20,343 bases of DNA. Source: Chitinophagales bacterium (GTDB lineage: Bacteria; Bacteroidota; Bacteroidia; Chitinophagales; Saprospiraceae). Both the position numbers and the translations under genes were made by a program. A model generated the notes under the pieces. It saw nothing but the letters and a program-made list of their open reading frames with translations, made no database searches and was not told where the DNA came from. Below, piece by piece: positions 7,730 to 14,753 of this stretch. Position 1 is the stretch's first letter. Each line of letters starts with the position of its first letter. The DNA lies in assembly GCA_013298445.1 (NCBI GenBank), contig JAAFHQ010000015.1, positions 1 through 20,343 of the forward strand. Reading direction: 5' to 3'.

Positions 7730-8392
7730 ATGACCCACCCATTAACAACCCAATTGTTCAATCTCCAACACAGCCTCGCTGCCCCTTTGTTGGAAAAAGT
7801 GCTTTATCCCTGGCACGCTTTGCCATTAATTGCTGCGTTCCTACAAGAGCTGGCCGCTCAGCTGCCAAAGGATTATGTCCAAATTGCGCCTCAAGTCTGG
7901 GTTGGAGAAGGCACCTTTATTGAAAAAACGGCACTGATACAAGGCCCGGCCATCATTGGCCGCAACTGTCAGATTCGCCATGCCGCCTTCATCCGGGAAC
8001 AGGTCATCATTGGCGATGAAGTGGTGGTGGGCAATTCCACCGAACTCAAAAATGCCATCCTGTTTGATGGGGTACAAGTCCCTCATTTCAATTATGTGGG
8101 CGATTCTATCCTCGGGCATCGGGCCCATCTGGGAGCCGGGGCCATTTTATCCAACTTCAAATCCACCGGAGATGAGATCAATGTGTATCTGGAAGGAAAA
8201 AAAATGGGCACTGGCCTGAATAAATTTGGGGCATTGCTGGGGGATCATGCTGAAATTGGATGTAATGCGGTGCTGTTTCCGGGCACCATTGTGGGACGCG
8301 GCGCGGTGATTTACCCCTTATGCCCGGTGCGGGGTTTTATTGAGGCGGGCAGCACCTTGAAAAATGATGGGCAGGTTTATCCTCGTAAATAG
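7730..8392 (+). CDS. Left-handed beta-helix protein, GlmU/G1P-transferase C-terminus-like
   Basis: This is a 220-residue protein with a helical N-terminal cap (1-45) and hexapeptide-repeat left-handed beta-helix coils from about residue 50 to 200 (for example ALIQGPAIIGRNCQI, FIREQVIIGDEVVVG and AEIGCNAVLFPGTIVGRGAVI). The block STELKNAILFDGVQVPHFNYVGDS followed by LGAGAILSNFK is characteristic of the beta-helix of GlmU and glucose-1-phosphate thymidylyltransferase-like enzymes. The nucleotidyltransferase (Rossmann) domain is absent, so it is a stand-alone helix domain; such proteins in Bacteroidota are often labelled UDP-N-acetylglucosamine diphosphorylase. An acyl- or acetyltransferase role in sugar metabolism is inferred, substrate unknown. 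A strong terminator follows. Confidence 0.82.
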   Translation: MTHPLTTQLFNLQHSLAAPLLEKVLYPWHALPLIAAFLQELAAQLPKDYVQIAPQVWVGEGTFIEKTALIQGPAIIGRNCQIRHAAFIREQVIIGDEVVVGNSTELKNAILFDGVQVPHFNYVGDSILGHRAHLGAGAILSNFKSTGDEINVYLEGKKMGTGLNKFGALLGDHAEIGCNAVLFPGTIVGRGAVIYPLCPVRGFIEAGSTLKNDGQVYPRK

Positions 8393-8398
8393 AGGCCT

Positions 8399-8429
8399 AA
8401 AAATAAGCGTCAACCACCCGCTTATTTTT
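8399..8429 (+). terminator. Intrinsic terminator after the beta-helix gene
   Basis: A perfect 11-base stem AAAAATAAGCG/CGCTTATTTTT with a nine-base loop starts seven bases after the stop codon. The right arm ends in five T residues, giving both stem and U-tract. The A-rich left arm could let it function in both directions, but no minus-strand gene ends here. Confidence 0.75.
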
Positions 8430-8523
8430 GTACCACTACTTAAGTGTACCTTTCCGAAAGTTCTAGACTGAAATTTTTGAAAAGACGAGCTGATTTTTAG
8501 TGTGCGCTTAAAAACTTTATTTT

Positions 8524-10782
8524 ATGTACTTGCTGAATAATTTCAAGGCCATAGTATGGGTTTGCCTGTGTTTTTGGCCAATCATCCTGTGCGGCGACTG
8601 TGGCCCGAATTTGCAGGACTTTAAAGGTTTTTCCTTCTTACGTTCCACCATCATCAAAGGTGCGACGGCGGGTGCGCCTTATGTGTTGGGTTTCGATGTG
8701 TTGTACGAACGTTACGGGGTACAAAAGACCAACATGATGCAAGACAACCTCGACGAGTGGCACAGCCGCTACTGCGCCAAGGCTGAAAAAGCGGACATCT
8801 ATGCGGTGGTGTACGATTGGCCGAAAAGTGACCTCGAAGAAGTGATCAATGGCATCACGGTAAAAAACTATGGCCTGAGTCCTTACTTGCGCGAAAATAC
8901 CTTTGCCGCCTATTTGTACCGCTACGGTTGCACCGAAACCCTGCGCTACCTACAATTCACCCGCGACGTGGAGCCCCACGTGACCAGCACTGACCCCTGG
9001 GAGGATCGACCTAGCAATCTGGCCATCATCAATAGTTTGATCATTCGGGGGAGGGACGAGTTTATGAATTGCGCCTCCCATTACATCCGCTTGCGTTATG
9101 CTTTTCAAATCATCCGTTTGGCCCATTATTCCCGGCAGTACAACCGTACCATTGAGTTGTACGATTGGTTGATGCCCAAGGTGGACAACGACCCCAGCTT
9201 GATCGAATACTGGATTTTGGGGCATCGGGCGGGTGCGCTACAGGCCTTGGGACGTTATCCCGAAGCGGCTTACGACTACGCCAAGGTCTTTTTGCATTGC
9301 CCCAGCAAGCGGGAGTCGGCCTTACAAAGTTTCCGCATCCGCAGTGATGAGGAGTGGAAGGCGACTTACACCTTGTGCAGAAGTGACCAGGAGCGTGCCA
9401 CACTCTACGCCATGCGGGCCTACCTAGATCGCAGTCGGGCGCTGGAAGAAATGAAACTCATCTACGAGCTCGATCCAAAAATGGAGTACCTGGATGTATT
9501 GCTGGTGCGGGAGATGCGGCGTTTGGAAAAACAGTTGCTAGGCTTGGAGTTCAATAAAAACCGCGAACAGAACAAACGCTACCATAAAATCCCCCAGCCT
9601 GGGATCGATGATTATTTGATTCAGGTGCAGGAATTTGTGCAAAAAATCAACCTCGAAAAAAAAACCACCAACCCCGAACTCTGGGCCATTGCCGAAGGCT
9701 ACCTCGAAATGGTTTCTGGCGATTTTTACGCCGCCATCAAGTCTTTTGAGCGAATTGAAGACAACATCAAAGATGAGGCTTTGCAAGAACAACTGAGGAT
9801 TTTTAAGCTGGGTGCCCAAATTGGAGCCTACCAGGAAGTTGACGATGAAATGGAGGACGACATAGCCACTATGATGCGGAGCAATGAATTTTTTCTACGT
9901 TTTCCATCCAAGTTTGAGCCCTATACCCGCGATAAACTGGGCTGGCTGTACAAACGCTACAATATGCCGGGCAAGGCTTTTTTGTCGTATTACCCATTCC
10001 GCGATTTAAGGGTCAATCCCCGGGAAACCGAACTCAACGACCTCCTGGCCATGCTGCAACAACGGCGACTCAACCGCATGGAACGCAATTTGCTCAAACA
10101 AGGGGATACCCTCCTTACCGTCAATGACATCCAAATGCTCAAAGCAACGGTTTTGTTGGATCAATATCAACTTGCTGCATCCTTGGAGGAAATGAAAAAA
10201 ATTGACCGCAATGCCTGGACCGATTATGGGGTATGGGCACCTTTTGTGGAGCGTTTTCACGATTGTGTGCATTGTCCGATTCGGGATACGGTTACTTTTT
10301 TGAATCGAGGGGAGATCATCGAGCGGATGCTGGATTTGGAATACCGGGCTTTGGCCAATCGACTGGAAGGTGGGGTCTTTTTTTACCAAATGGGGCTGGC
10401 CTATTACAACATGAGCTATTTTGGTTCAGCCTGGCAGGTGATGGACAATTTCCGCAGTGGGAGCAGTTTGAAGCGGCGCAAAAATGCCCAAGATCCCAAC
10501 CTTGTGCCCGACGAACGTTTTGCCCTCGGCAATCGGGAGCATTTTGATTGCACCCAGGCTTTGAACTATTTCAATATGGCCCGGCAGTTTACAGGAAGCC
10601 GCGAAATAGCCGCACGGGCCACCTTTATGGCGGCACGCTGTGAGCAGAATAATTTTTACTGGCGTGGTGGGACCCGCACTTATGAAAATTTTGAGATTCT
10701 CAAACGGGATTATGCCGACACTCAGTTTTATGCCCGGATTGTGGCCGAGTGCAAGTATTTCAAGTTTTATACTGCCCGTTGA
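8524..10782 (+). CDS. Large exported helical-repeat (TPR-like) protein, unknown function
   Basis: This is a 752-residue protein that I cannot assign to a named family. A hydrophobic N-terminal segment (about residues 9-23) looks like a signal peptide, with several Cys nearby (14, 16, 23, 26) but no proper lipobox. The rest is rich in aromatic residues and predicted helix. A TPR-like stretch at about 186-320 includes YIRLRYAFQIIRLAHYS and ALQALGRYPEAAYDYAKVF, and another helical pair is near the C-terminus (ALNYFNMARQF and AARATFMAARCEQNNFYW). There are no recognisable catalytic motifs. I have a weak memory of similar long proteins being common in Bacteroidota genomes. It stands alone after a terminator and converges on the gene at 11000-12454. 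A scaffold role in the envelope is possible. Confidence 0.75.
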   Translation: MYLLNNFKAIVWVCLCFWPIILCGDCGPNLQDFKGFSFLRSTIIKGATAGAPYVLGFDVLYERYGVQKTNMMQDNLDEWHSRYCAKAEKADIYAVVYDWPKSDLEEVINGITVKNYGLSPYLRENTFAAYLYRYGCTETLRYLQFTRDVEPHVTSTDPWEDRPSNLAIINSLIIRGRDEFMNCASHYIRLRYAFQIIRLAHYSRQYNRTIELYDWLMPKVDNDPSLIEYWILGHRAGALQALGRYPEAAYDYAKVFLHCPSKRESALQSFRIRSDEEWKATYTLCRSDQERATLYAMRAYLDRSRALEEMKLIYELDPKMEYLDVLLVREMRRLEKQLLGLEFNKNREQNKRYHKIPQPGIDDYLIQVQEFVQKINLEKKTTNPELWAIAEGYLEMVSGDFYAAIKSFERIEDNIKDEALQEQLRIFKLGAQIGAYQEVDDEMEDDIATMMRSNEFFLRFPSKFEPYTRDKLGWLYKRYNMPGKAFLSYYPFRDLRVNPRETELNDLLAMLQQRRLNRMERNLLKQGDTLLTVNDIQMLKATVLLDQYQLAASLEEMKKIDRNAWTDYGVWAPFVERFHDCVHCPIRDTVTFLNRGEIIERMLDLEYRALANRLEGGVFFYQMGLAYYNMSYFGSAWQVMDNFRSGSSLKRRKNAQDPNLVPDERFALGNREHFDCTQALNYFNMARQFTGSREIAARATFMAARCEQNNFYWRGGTRTYENFEILKRDYADTQFYARIVAECKYFKFYTAR

Positions 10783-11003
10783 TCAGTTATATACTATGGA
10801 CATTTTTGTATATTAGAAGCAAAGGACATGAATTGCCACGAGCTTTAGCGCGTGGATTGGGCTTGCCATATTGATGGGCTTTAGCCCAAGTCTTAATCAT
10901 CAAGCGAGGGCTAAAGCCCAAATCTAAGGTAATCCCAGACCCCCAGGCTGAAGCCTGGGGCAATTGATGTCCTCCGAGCAAAATGTCCAGTAGTACTGAT
11001 CAA
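10779..11003. repeat. Nested-palindrome element between convergent genes
   Basis: The outermost arms TTGATCAGT (10779-10787) and ACTGATCAA (10995-11003) pair exactly. Inside them GGACATTTT (10798-10806) pairs with AAAATGTCC (10980-10988). A further pair, GGACATGAATTGCC (10824-10837) and GGCAATTGATGTCC (10959-10972), has one mismatch. The core holds TGGGCTTTAGCCCA (10875-10888), its inverse GGGCTAAAGCCC (10908-10919) and the palindrome CCCCAGGCTGAAGCCTGGGG (10941-10960). Both flanking genes have their TGA stop codons inside the outer arms. It resembles a MITE/REP-like intergenic repeat and probably also ends transcription from both sides. No coding function is apparent. Confidence 0.8.
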
Positions 11004-12454
11004 TTGTCTTTAAACACCTGATCGATCTCCTCCATGCGGAAGGTCAGCGTACGCGGTGCATTGTAGGGCATTTGATTGTCCGTAGCAGTCAAAATGATGC
11101 GGCGGTCGTCAATTTGCTCGCAATAAAAGGCATTCAGCATAAATTGGGGCCTCCGACCGGTAATCCTGGATTGTACCAAACTGTGAATTAGTTCTCCATT
11201 GTCCCCGATTCGAATGAGTTTGTAAGGAGAATCGAATACATCCTCAATTTGAGTTTGGAGGAAATAGACCGAATCACCTTTAACAAACATGTTTGCGTCG
11301 TATAACTTATCCAAAAAACTATACTTCAATCTGGGGATAATGCTGATGTATTTGGCCTTGGCCTGATCATCGAAGCGGATCAGCATATTGGCACCATTGT
11401 ACACGGCCAGCAGGTACATTTGCCCGGTGGGTTGAAGATACAGTTTGTAGATGTTGTAATCGGAAAAGCTGGCAGCAGAAAAATTGTCACCCAGAACCGA
11501 ATCTTGGCGCGTTACCCGTTCGGCGCGCTGGTATAAGGCCTTAGGAAAGGCATCAATGTTTTGGGTATACACCTCTGTGCTCAAAGGCATTTTTAGGGTA
11601 TAAAGTCCATTCTGCGTGGTAATGCCAATGCCATAAAGGGTTTCATCTGCGGCCAACCCGAACTTGAAGCTTGTAAAATAAACGCCTTTGTCCAATTGAG
11701 TGCGTAGCACCCGTGCGGTATCTATATTTTTGCGCATGTGCAGGGCCATGTGTTCGATCAGGTTGGCCTTGATGATCGTTGCAGCGCCGATCCGACCGGT
11801 GTAATTTTCGGCAAAAAGAAAAAATTCGCCATTGTTGCGCAAAGCGCAGTTGTTGATCAAAAACCGATTGTTGAGGTAAGCCAAGGTGTATTGCTTCGAC
11901 CACTGTTTTTCCATCTTACGGTTAAAGACCTGCACATTGAGGCGCACCGAATCCTCGGAATAAGCGTAAATCCAACTGTAAAACCCGATGTGGCTACTAT
12001 CCGGAGAAATGCAATACCCCTGGTAGCTGGAACTACTGCTGGGTCGAGGGGTTGCCACCGCATCAATGAGTTGGCTGTGTTTTTCCACGAGCGTTTTGGG
12101 ATCGAACTGCTGCAAAAGAAAATTGCTACGGCCTGGTCCTGGATAATAGACTGAAGTCAGCAGGTTTAACGCGCCATTCCACATAAAAATATCCTTGACC
12201 TGGGCTTTGAAGGGGCCCATTTTTAGGGAAACCAATTTTTCAACTTTAGCCGCAGAGACACTGGAGATGCTTTGAAAATACAGTTGTAAGGGTGCCCCGG
12301 TACTGCTCCAGTTTTGTTGAACCGTGACTACCCGCGTAGGACTGACCGGGAGTAGTCGGCTAAAGATAAACACATTGGTATCCAAACGAGCTTGAGCAAA
12401 GGAAATGGAAACAAATCCCAAAATAGTACAAAGCAGGACTAAAAGCTTCTTCAT
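11000..12454 (-). CDS. Secreted beta-rich protein, unknown function
   Basis: This is a 484-residue protein not recognised as any named family. The ATG at 12454 gives a typical signal peptide (MKKLLVLLCTILGFVSISFA, cleavage near residue 20), so it is exported. The mature part is rich in short beta strands with aromatic residues, for example LQLYFQSIS, LNLLTSVYYPG, SHIGFYSWIYAY, GEFFLFAENY and GQMYLLAVYNG. The spacing of these strands suggests a beta-propeller of kelch/WD40-like geometry, but no diagnostic repeat motif is visible. No catalytic motif and no C-terminal type IX sorting signal can be seen; the protein ends in EEIDQVFKDN. It appears monocistronic, converging on the 752-residue gene, and its start lies 17 bases from a long hairpin. 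Confidence 0.75.
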   Translation of the reverse strand: MKKLLVLLCTILGFVSISFAQARLDTNVFIFSRLLPVSPTRVVTVQQNWSSTGAPLQLYFQSISSVSAAKVEKLVSLKMGPFKAQVKDIFMWNGALNLLTSVYYPGPGRSNFLLQQFDPKTLVEKHSQLIDAVATPRPSSSSSYQGYCISPDSSHIGFYSWIYAYSEDSVRLNVQVFNRKMEKQWSKQYTLAYLNNRFLINNCALRNNGEFFLFAENYTGRIGAATIIKANLIEHMALHMRKNIDTARVLRTQLDKGVYFTSFKFGLAADETLYGIGITTQNGLYTLKMPLSTEVYTQNIDAFPKALYQRAERVTRQDSVLGDNFSAASFSDYNIYKLYLQPTGQMYLLAVYNGANMLIRFDDQAKAKYISIIPRLKYSFLDKLYDANMFVKGDSVYFLQTQIEDVFDSPYKLIRIGDNGELIHSLVQSRITGRRPQFMLNAFYCEQIDDRRIILTATDNQMPYNAPRTLTFRMEEIDQVFKDN

Positions 12455-12470
12455 AAAATGCAGTTTAGCA

Positions 12471-12584
12471 ACGCAGAAAAATTAACTTCCCGATTTGGGT
12501 TTTGAATAGGAAGTCGAACGCTTCATTTCAAGTGAGCTTCCTATTCAAAAGCCTCTAAAAAAATCGGGAAGTAATTTTTTGCGT
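12471..12584. repeat. Long interrupted inverted repeat
   Basis: The left arm (12471-12513) and right arm (12537-12584) pair through three blocks. ACGCAGAAAAATT pairs with AATTTTTTGCGT imperfectly, ACTTCCCGATTT (12485-12496) pairs exactly with AAATCGGGAAGT (12561-12572), and TTTTGAATAGGAAG (12500-12513) pairs exactly with CTTCCTATTCAAAA (12537-12550). An asymmetric internal loop separates the last two blocks and the apical loop is 23 bases. It lies upstream of two divergent genes, so it is not a terminator of either. It may be a MITE-like element or a regulatory structure in the leader of the minus-strand gene. Confidence 0.85.
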
Positions 12585-12712
12585 CATACTTAGTAAGCAA
12601 TAAATTTAAGCTTTGATTTGCAGTTCGGCATCATCTTCTTTCGCAAAGACTCCATTTCAAACCCAAAACTGACATTTAGCAAGCTTACATTGCTAATAAA
12701 TTTAAGGGTTGT

Positions 12713-12744
12713 TTTGTTTTATTCACAAAATATGCCTTGTTTTG
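12713..12744 (+). promoter_or_regulatory. Candidate promoter of the OmpA lipoprotein gene
   Basis: TTTG at 12713-12716 matches the Bacteroidota -33 element. TTGTTTTG at 12737-12744 matches TAnnTTTG with one mismatch, with a 20-base spacer in the usual range. It would give a leader of about 120 bases before the ATG at 12871. Confidence 0.35.
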
Positions 12745-12870
12745 CAAGATAAAAGCAGGGATTAGGGCGTTTCCTATTTCTAAGAGCTAGTTAAAACCTG
12801 CTCTAAGCTTGACTGGCGAGAGCGCCATCATGGTTACGAAACTATTCATTTTCAAATTAAACAGAAAAAC

Positions 12871-13641
12871 ATGCGTCTAGTACTCAACTTACTAGTAGTT
12901 GTTCTTGCGCTAGGTTCTATGCAATCTTGTGTTTCTAAGAAAAAGTTCGATGAACTGCTCGCCAGCAAAGAAGCAGCAGACAAGGCTTTGGCTGAAACAC
13001 AGACAAAAGTAGCCAACCTGGAGAAAGAAAACGCTGACATTAAAGCTCAATTGGAAGCTGAAAAAGCACGCTTGAACGGCGAAATCGCCAACTTGCGCAA
13101 AGATCTTGATGCCACTAAGGGTCAAATCAGCGCAGTTCAGCAAAAATTGGACATGAGTCAGGCTGAACTTACCAAAATCAAAAACGAGGTTAACGGAATT
13201 TTCTCTGCTTACAAAAGCAGCGGCTTGACTGCCGAAGAAAGAAATGGCCGTTTGTACCTGATGACCAGCGCACCAATGGACTACAAAACTGGTTCTTATG
13301 CGCTGTCTAAAGCACAACGTGAAGCAGTAGCTCAATTGGCAACTACGTTGAAAAGCAATCCAAAGTTGAAAATTTTGGTTGAAGGTCACACCGATACTGA
13401 CAAAGTACGTGGTGGTGGTGCTTACCAAGACAACTGGGAGCTGTCTTCCAAGCGTTCTTTGGCTATTTGCCGCGAGTTGATCAAAAACGGTGTTAGCCCT
13501 GCACAAGTGGCTACCGTTGGCCGTGGCGATACCATGCCTAAAGCTGACAACAGCTCTAAGGAAGGCAAAGCTGCCAACCGCAGATCTGACGTAGTAGCAG
13601 ATCCAGATATGGCTCCTCTGCTCCAAATCACCAAGCAATAA
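12871..13641 (+). CDS. OmpA-family coiled-coil lipoprotein
   Basis: This is an outer-membrane lipoprotein of 256 residues, likely tethering the outer membrane to peptidoglycan. The signal peptide ends at SMQSC (Cys20). A Lys/Glu/Ala-rich coiled coil spans about 23-108. The OmpA C-terminal domain covers about 125-245: GHTD contains Asp175 and LSSKRSLAI contains Arg195, the conserved peptidoglycan-ligand residues. A Trp189-containing insertion rich in glycine (VRGGGAYQDNW) lies between them, as in the paralogue at 746-1618. Codon choice is visibly biased (frequent GCT, GAA, AAA, AAC) compared with neighbours, which suggests high expression. It appears monocistronic, with a candidate promoter upstream and stacked terminators downstream. 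Confidence 0.92.
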   Translation: MRLVLNLLVVVLALGSMQSCVSKKKFDELLASKEAADKALAETQTKVANLEKENADIKAQLEAEKARLNGEIANLRKDLDATKGQISAVQQKLDMSQAELTKIKNEVNGIFSAYKSSGLTAEERNGRLYLMTSAPMDYKTGSYALSKAQREAVAQLATTLKSNPKLKILVEGHTDTDKVRGGGAYQDNWELSSKRSLAICRELIKNGVSPAQVATVGRGDTMPKADNSSKEGKAANRRSDVVADPDMAPLLQITKQ

Positions 13642-13652
13642 TCAGTAGATTG

Positions 13653-13684
13653 AATAGAGACGTACGGCTGTACGTCTCTATTTT
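13653..13684 (+). terminator. Intrinsic terminator of the OmpA lipoprotein gene
   Basis: A 13-base perfect stem, AATAGAGACGTAC/GTACGTCTCTATT, with loop GGCT is followed by further T residues, 12 bases after the stop codon. Confidence 0.75.
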
Positions 13685-13688
13685 GGCA

Positions 13689-13708
13689 AGACGCACAGCC
13701 GTGCGTCT
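13689..13708. repeat. Second, covarying hairpin copy
   Basis: AGACGCAC/GTGCGTCT with loop AGCC follows the terminator directly. It is an inverted near-copy of the preceding stem. Where the first has A-T (GACGTAC), this has G-C (GACGCAC) on both arms, so the change is compensated. Palindromes with this GAGACGCAC core are, as I recall, common intergenic repeats in Bacteroidota. Confidence 0.65.
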
Positions 13709-13715
13709 CTACTGC

Positions 13716-13761
13716 AAAAAGAAAGCCGGATCGAAGATGACTTCGACCCGGCTTTCTTTTT
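13716..13761. terminator. Bidirectional intrinsic terminator (ompA-like / apaG)
   Basis: Arms AAAAAGAAAGCCGG (13716-13729) and CCGGCTTTCTTTTT (13748-13761) pair perfectly, and an inner TCGAAG/CTTCGA extends the stem to 20 pairs with one mismatch. T-runs occur on both strands. It lies between the convergent OmpA lipoprotein and apaG genes, 15 bases from the apaG stop, and should terminate both. Confidence 0.85.
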
Positions 13762-13776
13762 ATTGTGGAAAAATTT

Positions 13777-14163
13777 CTAGTTGAGTTGGAACGGTGCAAT
13801 CAATTGAAACGCGGGAATGTCCACCTGAAACAGGTCGCCCGAATGAATGTTCTGCATTTCGTACGATCCCACCATACGGCCCATGCCGGTATGCAAGTTA
13901 CACCAGGATACGTATTGATGTGATTCGTTGGGCTCCAGAACGGGCTGTCGGCCAATTACGCCTTCACCTTCCACTTCTCGCACAATACCATCCGAATCAG
14001 TGATGACCCAATGGCGCCGCATGAGCTGCACAGTCATGTCGCTCAGGTTTTCAATCGTAATCCGATAGGCATGAATGAACTTAGCCTCAACCGGATTCGA
14101 ATAGCTGGGTTGGTAGAAAGTTTCTACCGAAATTTTAATGCCATTGGTAATGAGTGTGTCCAT
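13777..14163 (-). CDS. apaG: ApaG (DUF525) family protein
   Basis: This is a 128-residue single-domain protein with the ApaG immunoglobulin/fibronectin-III-like fold. The diagnostic block GEGVIGRQPVLEP (66-78), the following YVSWCNLHT (84-92) and GRMVGSYEM (95-103) match the family closely, and the length is normal. ApaG is linked genetically to cobalt/magnesium resistance and diadenosine tetraphosphate turnover in enterobacteria, but its biochemical role is not settled; related domains occur in some F-box proteins. It is the last gene of the yicC-gmk-apaG cluster, 25 bases after the gmk stop, and is closed by the bidirectional terminator. Identification is firm. Confidence 0.93.
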   Translation of the reverse strand: MDTLITNGIKISVETFYQPSYSNPVEAKFIHAYRITIENLSDMTVQLMRRHWVITDSDGIVREVEGEGVIGRQPVLEPNESHQYVSWCNLHTGMGRMVGSYEMQNIHSGDLFQVDIPAFQLIAPFQLN

Positions 14164-14188
14164 AACGTATGCTAGCTAAGAGCTCTTT

Positions 14189-14752
14189 TTAGGTATGGAT
14201 AAATCGGCGAACCACCATTTGGGCTTCGTCGAGTGCATCTTCCAGTACATCGTTAACCAAAACATGGTCGAATTTGTTTTCAAATGTAAGTTCTTCTTCG
14301 GCTTTTGCCAAACGCTTGCGCAAGCTTTCTTCATTTTCTGTCTTGCGTCGGCGCAATCGTTCAAATAAAGCTTCCTTGGAAGGAGGTTTTACAAAGATGG
14401 CCAAAGACTGATCGGGGTAGGCATTTTTTAAGTTGACCGCCCCTTTTACATCTATGTCAAAAACGATGTGTTTGCCTTCCGCCCACATTCGAGCCATTTC
14501 GCGGTGCAGGGTTCCGTAAAACTGATCGGGGTAAACCTCTTGCCATTCGGCAAAAGCATCTTCAGCAATCAGTTTTTTAAACTCGGGTACACCTATATAA
14601 TAGTAATCTTTTCCTTCCACTTCATTTGGACGGCGCTCGCGGGTAGTTGCCGAGATGGAAAATGCCAACTCGGGCATGGTATTCAACAAGTGCCGTACAA
14701 TGGTCGTTTTACCTGCCCCCGAAGGTGCAGTCAAGATGATGAGCTTGCTCAT
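14189..14752 (-). CDS. gmk: Guanylate kinase
   Basis: This cytosolic enzyme phosphorylates GMP to GDP with ATP, an essential step in guanine nucleotide synthesis and salvage. It has 187 residues, a normal size. The Walker A loop APSGAGKTT is at 9-17. The GMP-binding segment has SISATTRERRPNEVEGKDYYY (about 33-53), and the core has HIVFDIDVKGAVNLK (about 94-108) and the lid RLRRRKTENEESLRKRL. The chosen ATG (14752) lies one base after the yicC stop codon (14754-14756), indicating tight translational coupling; the longer in-frame start at 14797 would overlap yicC. The yicC-gmk pairing is conserved in many bacteria. Confidence 0.96.
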   Translation of the reverse strand: MSKLIILTAPSGAGKTTIVRHLLNTMPELAFSISATTRERRPNEVEGKDYYYIGVPEFKKLIAEDAFAEWQEVYPDQFYGTLHREMARMWAEGKHIVFDIDVKGAVNLKNAYPDQSLAIFVKPPSKEALFERLRRRKTENEESLRKRLAKAEEELTFENKFDHVLVNDVLEDALDEAQMVVRRFIHT

Positions 14753-14753
14753 T

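Larger units (their letters stand above)
12455..12870. other. 416-bp divergent intergenic region
   Basis: There is no plausible gene here. The left part holds the long hairpin at 12471-12584. After it come a small perfect stem TTAGCAA/TTGCTAA (12676-12682 with 12690-12696) and a repeated AATAAATTTAAG (about 12600-12611 and 12694-12706). A candidate promoter for the OmpA lipoprotein lies at 12713-12744. The region should contain the control signals of both flanking envelope genes. Confidence 0.7.

Noticed and set aside
8423..8430. TATTTTTG matching the -7 promoter consensus
   Set aside because: It forms the right arm and U-tract of a strong terminator, and no -33 element lies upstream at the right distance.
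12910..13638. Minus-strand frame of 242 codons opposite the OmpA lipoprotein
   Set aside because: It is antisense to a complete, strongly codon-biased OmpA gene and resembles no family.
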